16,574 nucleotides of DNA. It comes from JAIVGV01 sp035295985. GTDB taxonomy: Bacteria; Acidobacteriota; Blastocatellia; Pyrinomonadales; Pyrinomonadaceae. The first letter of the stretch is position 1, and every line of letters begins with the position of its first letter. Shown here in pieces: positions 1-8,965 of the stretch. A program made the translations under genes and the position numbers. The notes below the pieces were generated by a model. The model searched no databases. It was not told where the DNA came from and worked only from the letters and a program-made list of their open reading frames with translations. The stretch covers positions 1 through 16,574 of the forward strand of contig DATHBT010000069.1 of assembly GCA_035295985.1 (NCBI GenBank), given 5' to 3'.

Positions 1-149
1 GATCCTTTGAACTGGAAGCCCGTCCGCGACCACTCCTTCTCAAGTCGGCCGCCGCAGCCCGCGTGCTTCACGAGCGGCTTGTCCGTGATTTTCTGCATCG
101 CCTCGACGTGCGCGCCGCACTTGCGACAACTGTACTCGTAAATCGGCAT
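1..149 (-). CDS. FmdB-family zinc-ribbon protein (3' end beyond window)
   Basis: Partial gene; 49 codons are visible and the frame is still open at base 1. The protein begins MPIYEYSCRKCG and ends, at the window edge, with SRTGFQFKG. Both are hallmarks of the small FmdB/CxxC_CxxC_SSSS regulatory-protein family, whose members are usually 60-110 residues and bind one zinc ion. Cys8 and Cys11 form the first zinc pair. The second pair, normally CPxCG, reads HAGCGG (residues 29-34), so His29 stands where the first cysteine of that pair is expected and the site would be Cys3His. The ATG at 149 is preceded by GAGGGG about 12 nt upstream and by a good promoter. The family is certain; its cellular role is poorly defined even where characterised, so no function is claimed. 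Confidence 0.88.
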   Translation of the reverse strand, partial: MPIYEYSCRKCGAHVEAMQKITDKPLVKHAGCGGRLEKEWSRTGFQFKG

Positions 150-628
150 GGTTTTGAAAAGCCCCTCTGAAAATTTTAGTCTCCGGTGATCAACTCGCCA
201 AAATTATACGAGCGCGTTGCAACACGCGCAACAGACTGCCAACGAAGCCGCAGGGACGCGGTCAGGTGGCGAAAAAATTTTCGGCCGGGCGTCGCTTTTT
301 GTACTTCCCCGATACGATTTCGGGACGGTTTCTAATCAGAAAAGCCTTTTGGCAAGCCGCCTTCGGCCGAACAAATCCTGACATCTCAAGACTTGCGGCC
401 GATTGACCTAAACTCATACATTCCAATCATTTAGATGCATAACTTCCATGCGCCGGAGAGCAACTGAATCGCAATGCAACCCATCTTATCTCCGGTTTCG
501 ATTTCTGCTCTTTGACGCAGATCGTTTCCACCATGCGTAGCCCCCAACCTTCGCAACCTTTGCGCCGCCCGTAGCGGCGACGCAACCGTTGACCCGACGA
601 GGTCACAGCTCACATGGAGAACGATTGA
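150..628. other. 479-nt divergent intergenic region
   Basis: This gap separates the leftward FmdB gene from the rightward lytic transglycosylase. It holds the FmdB promoter and an A/T-rich near-palindrome at 270-284 (CGAAAAAATTTTCGG). Just before the transglycosylase ATG is a GGAGA (616-620) ribosome-binding site with 8-nt spacing. TTGAC-like hexamers at 403, 512 and 589 have no matching -10 box at usual spacing, so the rightward promoter was not found. Base composition is clearly less GC-rich than in the genes. The open frame on the minus strand at 431-655 has no recognisable product and overlaps a real gene start. Confidence 0.6.
203..231 (-). promoter_or_regulatory. sigma-70-type promoter for the FmdB gene
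   Basis: Read on the minus strand, a perfect TATAAT lies at 208-203, with TTGCGC (3 of 6 to consensus) at 231-226 and a 17-nt spacer. Transcription would start near 196 and give a leader of about 47 nt. The -10 box is strong and the -35 weak. Confidence 0.6.
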
Positions 629-1270
629 ATGCAAATTACCAGACATGTTCCCCACTTCCGCTCTATTAAAGCTTCGGTACTGACCCTGTTCGCCCTCTTC
701 GTCGCCGGCAACTTTTCAGACATCTCGCTTTTCAAGGCCGTCGCGCCGACCGTCTCGGCTCAGGCCGAACTCCTGAACCGCTTCGTCAACCCGCCCGACT
801 ACCCCACCTCGGGCGACGCCAAGATCGACGAGCTCATCTACCGCGCCGGCCAGCAGCACGGCCTCGACCCGCGCCTGCTACACGCCGTCATCCTCCAGGA
901 GTCGCGCTACAAGCCGAACGCCGAGTCCTACGCCGGCGCGCAGGGCCTGATGCAGTTGATGCCGGCGGCGGCCAAGCGCTTCAAGTGCGAGGATCGCAAA
1001 GACCCGCAGCAGAACATCGAGGCCGGCGCGAAGTACCTGCGCTGGCTGCTCAAGCGCTTCGACGGCGACGTGAAGCTCGCGCTCGCCGGCTACAACGCGG
1101 GCGAGGGCGCGGTCGATAAGTACGAGGGCATCCCGCCCTACGAGCAGACGCAGACCTACGTGAAGAAGATCGTCGCCAACTACGGCAAGACCAGCCACCC
1201 CGTCCTCAAGCCCGAGGAGGCGCGCGCCGCCTTCGGCCTCACGCAGCGGCTGGCCGAATTGGCCGAGTAG
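629..1270 (+). CDS. SLT-type lytic transglycosylase
   Basis: A 213-residue exported murein hydrolase of the Slt/MltE type, which cleaves the MurNAc-GlcNAc bond to leave a 1,6-anhydro end. A hydrophobic N-terminal segment (about residues 15-30) followed by VSAQA near 42-46 indicates a signal peptide. The catalytic domain runs from about 64 to 185. Visible motifs are ILQESRY (88-94), with Glu91 as the predicted catalytic acid, AQGLMQLMP (104-112), AGYNAGEGAV (153-162) and TQTYVKKI (174-181). All are in the order and spacing of the family, so the enzyme looks intact. The ATG at 629 has GGAGA eight nt upstream. A terminator follows directly, so the gene is probably its own transcription unit. Confidence 0.93.
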   Translation: MQITRHVPHFRSIKASVLTLFALFVAGNFSDISLFKAVAPTVSAQAELLNRFVNPPDYPTSGDAKIDELIYRAGQQHGLDPRLLHAVILQESRYKPNAESYAGAQGLMQLMPAAAKRFKCEDRKDPQQNIEAGAKYLRWLLKRFDGDVKLALAGYNAGEGAVDKYEGIPPYEQTQTYVKKIVANYGKTSHPVLKPEEARAAFGLTQRLAELAE

Positions 1271-1298
1271 GCTCGAAGGCAAAGCACCGGGCGGTTCG

Positions 1299-1334
1299 GG
1301 AGGGGGAAGATTTCTTCTCCCTCCTTTTTCTTTT
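1299..1334 (+). terminator. Rho-independent terminator after the transglycosylase
   Basis: An 11-bp stem pairs 1299-1309 with 1314-1324 (one G-U pair) around a 4-nt loop. It is followed by TTTTTCTTTT. It lies 29 nt after the stop codon and is the most classical terminator in the window. Confidence 0.85.
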
Positions 1335-1418
1335 CGCCCTCTTTCCGTTGCGATCCCCGCGGGCACCGACGCGCGCGCCGGGGCCGCCCCTCGCCGCCCC
1401 GCGCCCGACCCTTCGCGC

Positions 1419-1447
1419 TTGAGCCTCACCGCCCGCTTCGCTATGAT
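1419..1447 (+). promoter_or_regulatory. sigma-70-type promoter for the sigma-54 activator gene
   Basis: TTGAGC (1419-1424), a 17-nt spacer and TATGAT (1442-1447) match consensus at 4/6 and 5/6. Transcription would start near 1454, leaving a leader of about 75 nt before the TTG start at 1529. It sits between the upstream terminator and the gene, where a promoter is needed. Confidence 0.6.
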
Positions 1448-1528
1448 TTGCGCCCGACAAAAAAGGCCGACTACGCCGCGGACGCGATCCGCGCCTGAGA
1501 GTTTTCGCCGAGGAGCAACCGAACCGTC

Positions 1529-3640
<2,112 letters not shown>

Positions 3641-3641
3641 C

Positions 3642-3724
3642 AGAAGGCGAAAGTAAAAGGGCAAAAGGCAGAAGTAGGGGGCGTTCAGGCCCCCTTCACT
3701 TCTGCCTTTTGCCCTTTTATTTTG
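3642..3724 (+). repeat. Heptad-repeat hairpin, probable terminator
   Basis: Directly after the activator stop codon, five 7-nt units run from 3642 to 3676 (for example AGAAGGC, AAAGGGC, AAAAGGC). A mirrored set lies at 3697-3724. The arms 3655-3675 and 3698-3718 are perfect 21-bp complements. An inner GGGGGC/GCCCCC stem (3677-3682 with 3689-3694) leaves a 6-nt loop, and a 2-nt bulge separates the two stems. The 3' side ends in TTTTATTTT, so it would terminate well on the plus strand. Confidence 0.85.
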
Positions 3725-3747
3725 CCCCCCCGCGCCTGGCGAGTTTC

Positions 3748-3777
3748 TTGCGCGGCTTCGCGCGTGTTTGTTATAGT
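3748..3777 (+). promoter_or_regulatory. extended -10 promoter for the ytxH-like gene
   Basis: TATAGT at 3772-3777 is preceded by TGT (3769-3771), an extended -10 arrangement. TTGCGC lies 18 nt upstream at 3748-3753; the same -35 hexamer is found in the FmdB promoter. Transcription would start near 3784, just after the heptad terminator. Confidence 0.6.
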
Positions 3778-3857
3778 GCGGACAGAATCAAGCGGTCATT
3801 TTTTCGACGTAAACTGCCTCCGGACCGACTGTCCGCGGGCGAAGGAGAACAGTCGTC

Positions 3858-4307
3858 ATGTCAATGCAAGGTGTGCAGGCCGGCGCTGCGCGGCCCGCGG
3901 CGAGGCGCGAGGCCGAGGGCGTCCCCGGCCTCTTCTCGACGCAGATGACCTGCTTCCTGCTCGGCGGGGCGGTCGGCGCGCTCGTCGCGCTGCTCTTCGC
4001 GCCGAAGTCGGGGCGGGAGCTGCGCGGCGACATCGCCGACGTCGCGCGCAAGGGGGCTGACGTCGCGCGCGAGCGCGCCGGCGACTACTACGAGACGACG
4101 CGCGGACGCGCCACGGAGTTCTACTCGACGGCGGCCGAGCGCGCCGGCGAGATCGCGCAGACCGCGCGCCAGGCCGCCGCGCGCCGCACCGAAACTCTGT
4201 CGGCCGCCATCGACGCGGGCAAGCGCGCCTACGCCGACGAGAAGCGGCGCACCGAGTCGTCGGCCCTGATGGAGCCGTCGCCCAACTACGACGAAGGCCA
4301 GGGCTGA
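3858..4307 (+). CDS. YtxH-domain membrane protein
   Basis: A 149-residue protein with one membrane segment at about 33-48 (LLGGAVGALVALLFAPKSG), followed at once by FAPKSGRELR (47-56). This is the signature of the YtxH family: a glycine-rich membrane helix, then a P-K-S-G turn. Residues 58-130 are a long charged helix rich in Ala, Arg and Glu, likely a coiled coil or amphipathic helix on the cytoplasmic side. The ATG at 3858 has AAGGAG ten nt upstream. Family members are often stress-related in Bacillus, but the molecular role is unknown. The next gene, 53 nt downstream, is a second small membrane/coiled-coil protein; the two recall the Bacillus ytxG-ytxH pair. Confidence 0.82.
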   Translation: MSMQGVQAGAARPAARREAEGVPGLFSTQMTCFLLGGAVGALVALLFAPKSGRELRGDIADVARKGADVARERAGDYYETTRGRATEFYSTAAERAGEIAQTARQAAARRTETLSAAIDAGKRAYADEKRRTESSALMEPSPNYDEGQG

Positions 4308-4360
4308 GCGAGAACCCTTCCGAGCGAACTTCGGCTGACTGAGGCCGGCGACGAACCGCG

Positions 4361-4936
4361 ATGATGAGCGCCCCCGCATTGCAGTTGAACACGAGCGACC
4401 CGATGTTCGTGGTGATGGTCATCGTCGCGGCGTCGTTCCTCGTCATCGCCGCCGCGATGGTGGCGATTGCGGTCGCGGTCTTCCGCGTCGTCCGCACGGT
4501 CAACAACCTGGAGCGGCGGGCCGAGCCCCTGATCGAGCGCGTCGGCGCGCTGAGCCAACAGGTGCAGCAGATCGCCGAGCAGGGGAAAGAGGTGGGCGAG
4601 CAGGTGACGCTGATGTCGGGCCACCTGTCGGTCGCCTCCGAGCACTTCGCCGCGACGACGGCGCTCGTGCGCGAGGAGGTGCGCGAGCTCAGGCAGCTCG
4701 TCGGCTACACGGCCGTGACGGCGAAGGAGCAGGTCGAGCGCGTCAGCCAGTCTGTCGAGCAGGCGAACCGGCAGTTCTCGAACACGGTCTTCTTCATCAA
4801 CTCGAAGCTGGTCAGGCCGGCGCGCGAGCTGGCGGCGATCATGTCGGGCGTGCGGCGCGGGCTGGAAGTGCTGGCCGCGCCCGCGCCCAAGCAGATCGAT
4901 CAGACCTACGGCGAGGAAGAGATGTTCATCGGCTAG
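4361..4936 (+). CDS. Membrane-anchored coiled-coil protein, DUF948-like
   Basis: A 191-residue protein with a single N-terminal membrane helix (about 15-42). A long heptad-patterned helix follows (about 44-165) with many Gln, Glu, Val and Leu residues. It resembles YtxG/DUF948 proteins in layout (anchor plus coiled coil) and in its place after a YtxH gene, but no diagnostic motif proves the family. It ends with a short acidic tail (EEEMFIG). Two adjacent ATG codons (4361 and 4364) can start it; no strong ribosome-binding site is visible, so translation may depend on the upstream gene. A hairpin lies 24 nt past the stop codon. Confidence 0.65.
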   Translation: MMSAPALQLNTSDPMFVVMVIVAASFLVIAAAMVAIAVAVFRVVRTVNNLERRAEPLIERVGALSQQVQQIAEQGKEVGEQVTLMSGHLSVASEHFAATTALVREEVRELRQLVGYTAVTAKEQVERVSQSVEQANRQFSNTVFFINSKLVRPARELAAIMSGVRRGLEVLAAPAPKQIDQTYGEEEMFIG

Positions 4937-4956
4937 CAGGCGCGAGAGGCGACGGA

Positions 4957-5103
4957 GTCCAAAGTCCCAAGTCCGGCTTTGGACTTGGGACTTTCGGCGT
5001 TTAGCCCTTAGCTGTTAGCTATTAGCCGTTAGCTTTTGGCCCGCTGCTTTTTACCGAAGACCATTAGGTCTCGGCCCTGTTCCAAGACTCCAGACTTTAG
5101 ACT
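4957..5103 (+). repeat. 147-nt heptad-periodic tract with hairpin before ileS
   Basis: From 4957 to 5040, twelve consecutive 7-nt units keep one register: GTCCNNN units (4957-4977), NTTGGAC-like units (4978-4991) and NNTTRGC units (4992-5040). After six less regular units, AGACT-type units (5083-5103) fall in the same register. Within it, 4961-4974 and 4981-4994 are perfect 14-bp complements around a 6-nt loop and may end the preceding operon. The ileS start codon lies 17 nt downstream of the tract. Confidence 0.8.
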
Positions 5104-5119
5104 CCCGGACTTTTCAGCC

Positions 5120-8100
5120 ATGTCCACCGAAACGCCGCTCGACCTCAAAAAAACAGTCAACCTGCCGAAGACCAGCTTCGCGCAGAAGGCCAACCTCGGC
5201 CAGTCCGAACCCGCCCGGTTGCAGAAGTGGGCCGAGATCGATCTCTACAATCTGATCCGCCGCCAGTCCGAGGGGCGCGAGAAGTTCGTCCTGCACGACG
5301 GCCCGCCCTACGCCAACGCCGACATTCACCTCGGCACGGCGCTCAACAAGATTTGCAAAGACCTCGTCGTCAAGACGCGCACCATGCTCGGCTACGACGC
5401 GCCGTACGTGCCCGGCTACGACTGCCACGGCCTGCCCATCGAGCAGCACGTCGAGCGCGCGCTCTCCGCGAAGGGCAAGAAGCGGACAGACCTCTCGCTC
5501 GTCAGCTTCCGCCGCGCCTGCCGCGAGCACGCCGCCAACGCCCTCAAGCGGCAGACGCGCGACTTCCAGCGCCTCGGCATCTTCGGCCTGTGGGGCGACC
5601 CGTACCTGACGATGTCGAAGCAGTACGAGGCCGAGACGGCGCGGCTCTTCGGCCGCTTCGTCGAGCGCGGCTACGTCTATAAAGGCGCGCGGCCCGTCTA
5701 TTGGTGCATACACGATCAGACCGCGCTAGCCGAGGCCGAGGTCGAGTACCGCGAGCACACCAGCCCTTCCGTCTATGTGAAGTTCCCGCTCTCGGAGGAG
5801 ACCGTTGACGGCAAGGCGTTCAAGCGCGAGGTGCTCGGTGACGATGACGATCCCCGCAAAATCTTCTTCCTCATCTGGACGACGACGCCGTGGACGCTTC
5901 CCTCCAATCTCGGCATCGCCGTGAACCCGAATTTCGAATACTGCGCCATCGAGAACGGAGATGAGATTTATGTCGTCGCCAGCGATCTCGTCGGCGTGGT
6001 CGCTCAGAAGTGCGACATCGGCAGGCGCGAATGGGGGAGTCCCGAGGGTGCGGGGGACGGTGCGACGACTGAAGACGCAAGGGCCGACGACGCGACGCCG
6101 GAATCGTTCCGCGTCACCGAGCGGTCGCCGAACGTCGTCGCTCGATTCCCCGGCTCTCGTCTTGAACGGCTCGAAGCGCGCCACGCGTGGCTCGACCGCC
6201 CGTCGCTTCTGATGGTCGGCGAGCACGTAACCTTGGGCGGCGAGGCCGACGCGGAGACCGAGCTAGACGTGAGCGAGTCGCGCCCCAAGTCCGAGACGGG
6301 CAAGGCCGGCACGGGGCTGGTTCACACCGCGCCCGGCCACGGCCACGACGACTTCGTCATCGGCAAATCTTACGGCCTCGAAATCTACTGCCCCGTCGAT
6401 AACGCCGGCCGCTTCACCGAAGAGGTCGAGCACTTCGCCGGGCAGACCGTCTTCGAGGCCAACCCGCGCATCGTCGAGTTCATACGGGATCAGGGCGCGC
6501 TCCTCTTCAGCGAATCTTACGCGCACCGCTACCCGCACTGCTGGCGCTGCAAGAACCCGGTCATCTTCCGCGCCACCCCTCAGTGGTTCATCTCGCTCGA
6601 CGCGAAGCGGCCCGAGGCCGCGGTCGAGCAGGACGACGACGGCCGCGACCGCTCGAACTTCACCGACAACGAAGGGGACGCGCCCGAATCCCTGCGCGAA
6701 GGCGCGCTCCGAGAGATCGGCCGAGTCAACTGGATACCTGCGTGGGGCGAGGATCGCATGCGGAACATGCTGCGCGGGCGGCCCGACTGGTGCGTCTCGC
6801 GCCAGCGCGTCTGGGGCGTGCCGATACCCGCGTTCTACTGTTCGGGCTGCCAACTCACAATCGCCGACGCCGAAGTGATCCGCCACGTCGCGGACATCTT
6901 CGAGCGCGAGTCGGCCGACGCCTGGTACGAGCGCGACGCGCGTGACCTGCTGCCCGACGGCTTCGCCTGCCCGAACTGCCGCGGCACGGAGTTCACGAAG
7001 GAGACCGACATCCTCGACGTGTGGTTCGACAGCGGCTCCTCCTCCGTCGCCGTGCTCGAACACTACGAGGGCCTGCGCTGGCCGGCGGACGTTTACCTTG
7101 AAGGCGGCGATCAGTACCGCGGCTGGTTCAACTCCAGCTTGATGGTGGGCCTCGCGAAGTACGGCCGCGCGCCGTACAAGTCGGTCATCACGCACGGCTG
7201 GGTGATCAACGTCGAGGGGCAGAAGATGAGCAAGTCCGAGGGGACCGGCATCTCGCCCAACGAGGTGATCAAAGAGTCGGGCGCGGAGATACTGCGGCTG
7301 TGGGTCGCCTCTTCCGACTACCAGGAGGACGTGCGCTGCTCGAACGAAATCCTCCAGCGCGCGCAGGACGCCTACCGCAAGATGCGAAACACCGCGCGTT
7401 TCGCCCTCGGCAACCTGACGGGCTTCGACCCCGCGCGCGATGCCGTCCCGCAGAGCCGCCTGCACGAGATCGACCGCTGGGCGCTCGCCGAGCTGGACTC
7501 CGTCATCGAACGCGCCCTCGCCGCCTACGAGGCTTACGAGTTCCACACGGCCTACCAGGCGATCTACCAGTTCTGCACGGTGACGCTCTCGGCGCGCTAC
7601 TTCGACATCACCAAGGATCGTCTCTACACGGCCGCGCCCAAGTCCGAGGCGCGGCGCTCGGCGCAGACCGCGCTTTACGAGATAACGGACGCGCTCGCGC
7701 GCCTGCTCTCGCCCGTCCTCGTCTTTACGGCCGACGAAATCTGGGAGAACCTGCCCGCGCCCGAAGGCTCGACCGCGCGCCCGCCCTCGGTTCACCTCGC
7801 CGGCTTCCCCATAGCCTCCGCGCGCCGCGACGAAGAACTCGCCGCCCGGTGGGCGCAGATTTTCGAGACGCGCGACGTGGCGCTGCGCGCGCTCGAAGAA
7901 GCTCGCACGGCCAAGCAGATCGGCAGCGGCCTCGAAGCCCGCGTCGAGGTGACGGCCAAAGACCCGATCTTCACGACCCTGATGAACTACCAGCACGAGC
8001 TTCGCTACGCCTTCATCGTCTCGCAAGTTGACGTGCGGAAGACGGAAGACCCACAGTCGCCCGACATCGCCGTGAAAGTTTTCAAGGCCGCGGGACAGAA

Positions 8101-8221
8101 GTGCGAGCGCTGCTGGAACTACTCGGAGCGCGTCGGCGAGTTCACGCGCTACCCGACCGTCTGCGAGCGCTGTGTCGAAGCCCTCGCCGAGATCGAGGCC
8201 GAAGGGGGCGCGCCGGCGTGA
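5120..8221 (+). CDS. ileS: Isoleucyl-tRNA synthetase
   Basis: A class I aminoacyl-tRNA synthetase of 1,033 residues that charges tRNA-Ile and edits mischarged valine. Visible motifs: PPYANADIHLGT, with the HIGH-equivalent HLGT at 70-73; YDCHGLPIE; the KMSKS loop at 702-706 (GQKMSKSEG); and a C-terminal zinc site made of CERC (995-998) and CERC (1015-1018). These place it in the bacterial zinc-tail type. The open frame extends upstream to 5036, but that part lies inside the heptad tract; the ATG at 5120 gives MSTETPLDLKKTVNLPKT, a normal N-terminus. The editing region and the segment before the catalytic core's second half carry three acidic inserts (about residues 303-327, 373-393 and 493-530), making the protein longer than the usual 920-960. 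It is followed by lspA, a common partner. Confidence 0.97.
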   Translation: MSTETPLDLKKTVNLPKTSFAQKANLGQSEPARLQKWAEIDLYNLIRRQSEGREKFVLHDGPPYANADIHLGTALNKICKDLVVKTRTMLGYDAPYVPGYDCHGLPIEQHVERALSAKGKKRTDLSLVSFRRACREHAANALKRQTRDFQRLGIFGLWGDPYLTMSKQYEAETARLFGRFVERGYVYKGARPVYWCIHDQTALAEAEVEYREHTSPSVYVKFPLSEETVDGKAFKREVLGDDDDPRKIFFLIWTTTPWTLPSNLGIAVNPNFEYCAIENGDEIYVVASDLVGVVAQKCDIGRREWGSPEGAGDGATTEDARADDATPESFRVTERSPNVVARFPGSRLERLEARHAWLDRPSLLMVGEHVTLGGEADAETELDVSESRPKSETGKAGTGLVHTAPGHGHDDFVIGKSYGLEIYCPVDNAGRFTEEVEHFAGQTVFEANPRIVEFIRDQGALLFSESYAHRYPHCWRCKNPVIFRATPQWFISLDAKRPEAAVEQDDDGRDRSNFTDNEGDAPESLREGALREIGRVNWIPAWGEDRMRNMLRGRPDWCVSRQRVWGVPIPAFYCSGCQLTIADAEVIRHVADIFERESADAWYERDARDLLPDGFACPNCRGTEFTKETDILDVWFDSGSSSVAVLEHYEGLRWPADVYLEGGDQYRGWFNSSLMVGLAKYGRAPYKSVITHGWVINVEGQKMSKSEGTGISPNEVIKESGAEILRLWVASSDYQEDVRCSNEILQRAQDAYRKMRNTARFALGNLTGFDPARDAVPQSRLHEIDRWALAELDSVIERALAAYEAYEFHTAYQAIYQFCTVTLSARYFDITKDRLYTAAPKSEARRSAQTALYEITDALARLLSPVLVFTADEIWENLPAPEGSTARPPSVHLAGFPIASARRDEELAARWAQIFETRDVALRALEEARTAKQIGSGLEARVEVTAKDPIFTTLMNYQHELRYAFIVSQVDVRKTEDPQSPDIAVKVFKAAGQKCERCWNYSERVGEFTRYPTVCERCVEALAEIEAEGGAPA

Positions 8222-8301
8222 AGACGAACACGGACAACAGCGACGGGTCGGGCCGCGGCGGGATCGCACGCCGCCCGGATGACGACGCGGCTCGCTCTCG
8301 C

Positions 8302-8336
8302 GAATCCGCCATCCGCCATCCGCAATCCGCAATCGG
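8302..8336. repeat. Heptad repeats between ileS and lspA
   Basis: Five consecutive 7-nt units follow the pattern SMATCSG (two copies of CCATCCG, plus GAATCCG, CAATCCG and CAATCGG). They sit 26 nt before the preferred lspA start. No opposing arm is visible, so no hairpin is predicted here. Confidence 0.8.
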
Positions 8337-8361
8337 ATCAGCCCGCAACCCGGAGTCTCCT

Positions 8362-8880
8362 GTGACGTGGCGCGCGGCCTACCTGCTCGCCTCCTTCGCC
8401 GTCTTCCTCGCCGATCAGGCGACGAAGGCCTGGGCCGTTCGCCGCCTGCGCCTGGGGCAGGACATCACGGTCATCCCCGGCTTCTTCGATCTGGCCTACG
8501 CGGAGAACCCCGGCATCGCCTTCGGCCAGTTCCAGGAGGGCGGCGCGTGGGGCCGCTGGCTGCTCGTCGCGCTCGCCGTGGCGGCGACCCTCGCCGTGCT
8601 CACCTACTTCTGGCGCACGCCGCGCGAGGACGACCGCGTGCTAGGCGCGTGCGCGCTCCTGCTCGCGGGCATCCTCGGCAACGTCACCGACCGCGCGCGC
8701 CTCGGCCACGTCGTGGACTTCATCTCCCTCCACGCCGGCCCCTACTACTGGCCCAACTTCAACATCGCCGACGCCGCCATCTGCACGGGCGCGGGCCTCC
8801 TCGCCCTCGACCTGCTCCTCGAAGGCCGCAGGCAGAAGGCCGCGAACAAGAGACGCGGCGCGGAAGCCCACTCGCCCTAG
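8362..8880 (+). CDS. lspA: Lipoprotein signal peptidase (signal peptidase II)
   Basis: A membrane aspartyl protease that removes the signal peptide from diacylglyceryl-modified prolipoproteins. From the GTG at 8362 it has 172 residues, the usual family size, with GGAG six nt upstream. Motifs: ADQATK (17-22), AENPGIAF (47-54), GNVTDR (106-111), VVDF (117-120, Asp119) and FNIAD (133-137, Asp137). Asp119 and Asp137 match the known catalytic pair, and four hydrophobic segments can be seen. An upstream in-frame GTG at 8218 overlaps the ileS stop codon (GTGA) and would add a 48-residue polar N-terminal extension encoded partly by heptad repeats; I consider it the less likely start. It lies between ileS and lgt, so two successive lipoprotein enzymes are adjacent, in reverse order of action. 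Confidence 0.95.
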   Translation: MTWRAAYLLASFAVFLADQATKAWAVRRLRLGQDITVIPGFFDLAYAENPGIAFGQFQEGGAWGRWLLVALAVAATLAVLTYFWRTPREDDRVLGACALLLAGILGNVTDRARLGHVVDFISLHAGPYYWPNFNIADAAICTGAGLLALDLLLEGRRQKAANKRRGAEAHSP

Positions 8881-8919
8881 CAGGCTCGCACACCAGCCTG
8901 CACGGGTGCCGTGGTCATC

Positions 8920-8961
8920 CCTCTGATTCTGACTTCTGTATTCCGACTCCTGTATTCTTAC
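8920..8961. repeat. Heptad repeats between lspA and lgt
   Basis: Six consecutive 7-nt units (CCTCTGA, TTCTGAC, TTCTGTA, TTCCGAC and so on) run to within 4 nt of the lgt ATG. They occupy the place where the ribosome-binding site should be. No opposing arm is seen. Confidence 0.7.
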
Positions 8962-8965
8962 CGGG

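Noticed and set aside
350..368. TGGCA-containing stretch resembling a sigma-54 promoter upstream of the transglycosylase
   Set aside because: With TGGCA at 350-354, the -12 element at the required spacing reads CTTC (361-364) instead of TTGC, so the invariant GC is missing.
403..436. TTGACC followed by A/T-rich sequence as a promoter for the transglycosylase
   Set aside because: No -10 hexamer of acceptable quality at 16-18 nt; TTAGAT is at 22 nt.
563..579. CGCCGC/GCGGCG stem in the transglycosylase leader
   Set aside because: A 6-bp GC stem is expected by chance in such DNA and is not linked to any known RNA element.
431..655. 74-codon minus-strand open frame before the transglycosylase
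   Set aside because: No family signature, no ribosome-binding site, and it overlaps the start of a certain gene.
5036..5119. N-terminal extension of isoleucyl-tRNA synthetase
   Set aside because: It falls in the heptad tract, and the ATG at 5120 gives a family-typical N-terminus.
6263..8332. 689-codon open frame antisense to ileS
   Set aside because: Repetitive Arg/Val/Ala/Gly/Asp composition without motifs; it mirrors the codon bias of ileS on the other strand.
8881..8900. CAGGCT/AGCCTG hairpin after lspA as a terminator
   Set aside because: Only 6 bp, an 8-nt loop and no T-tract.
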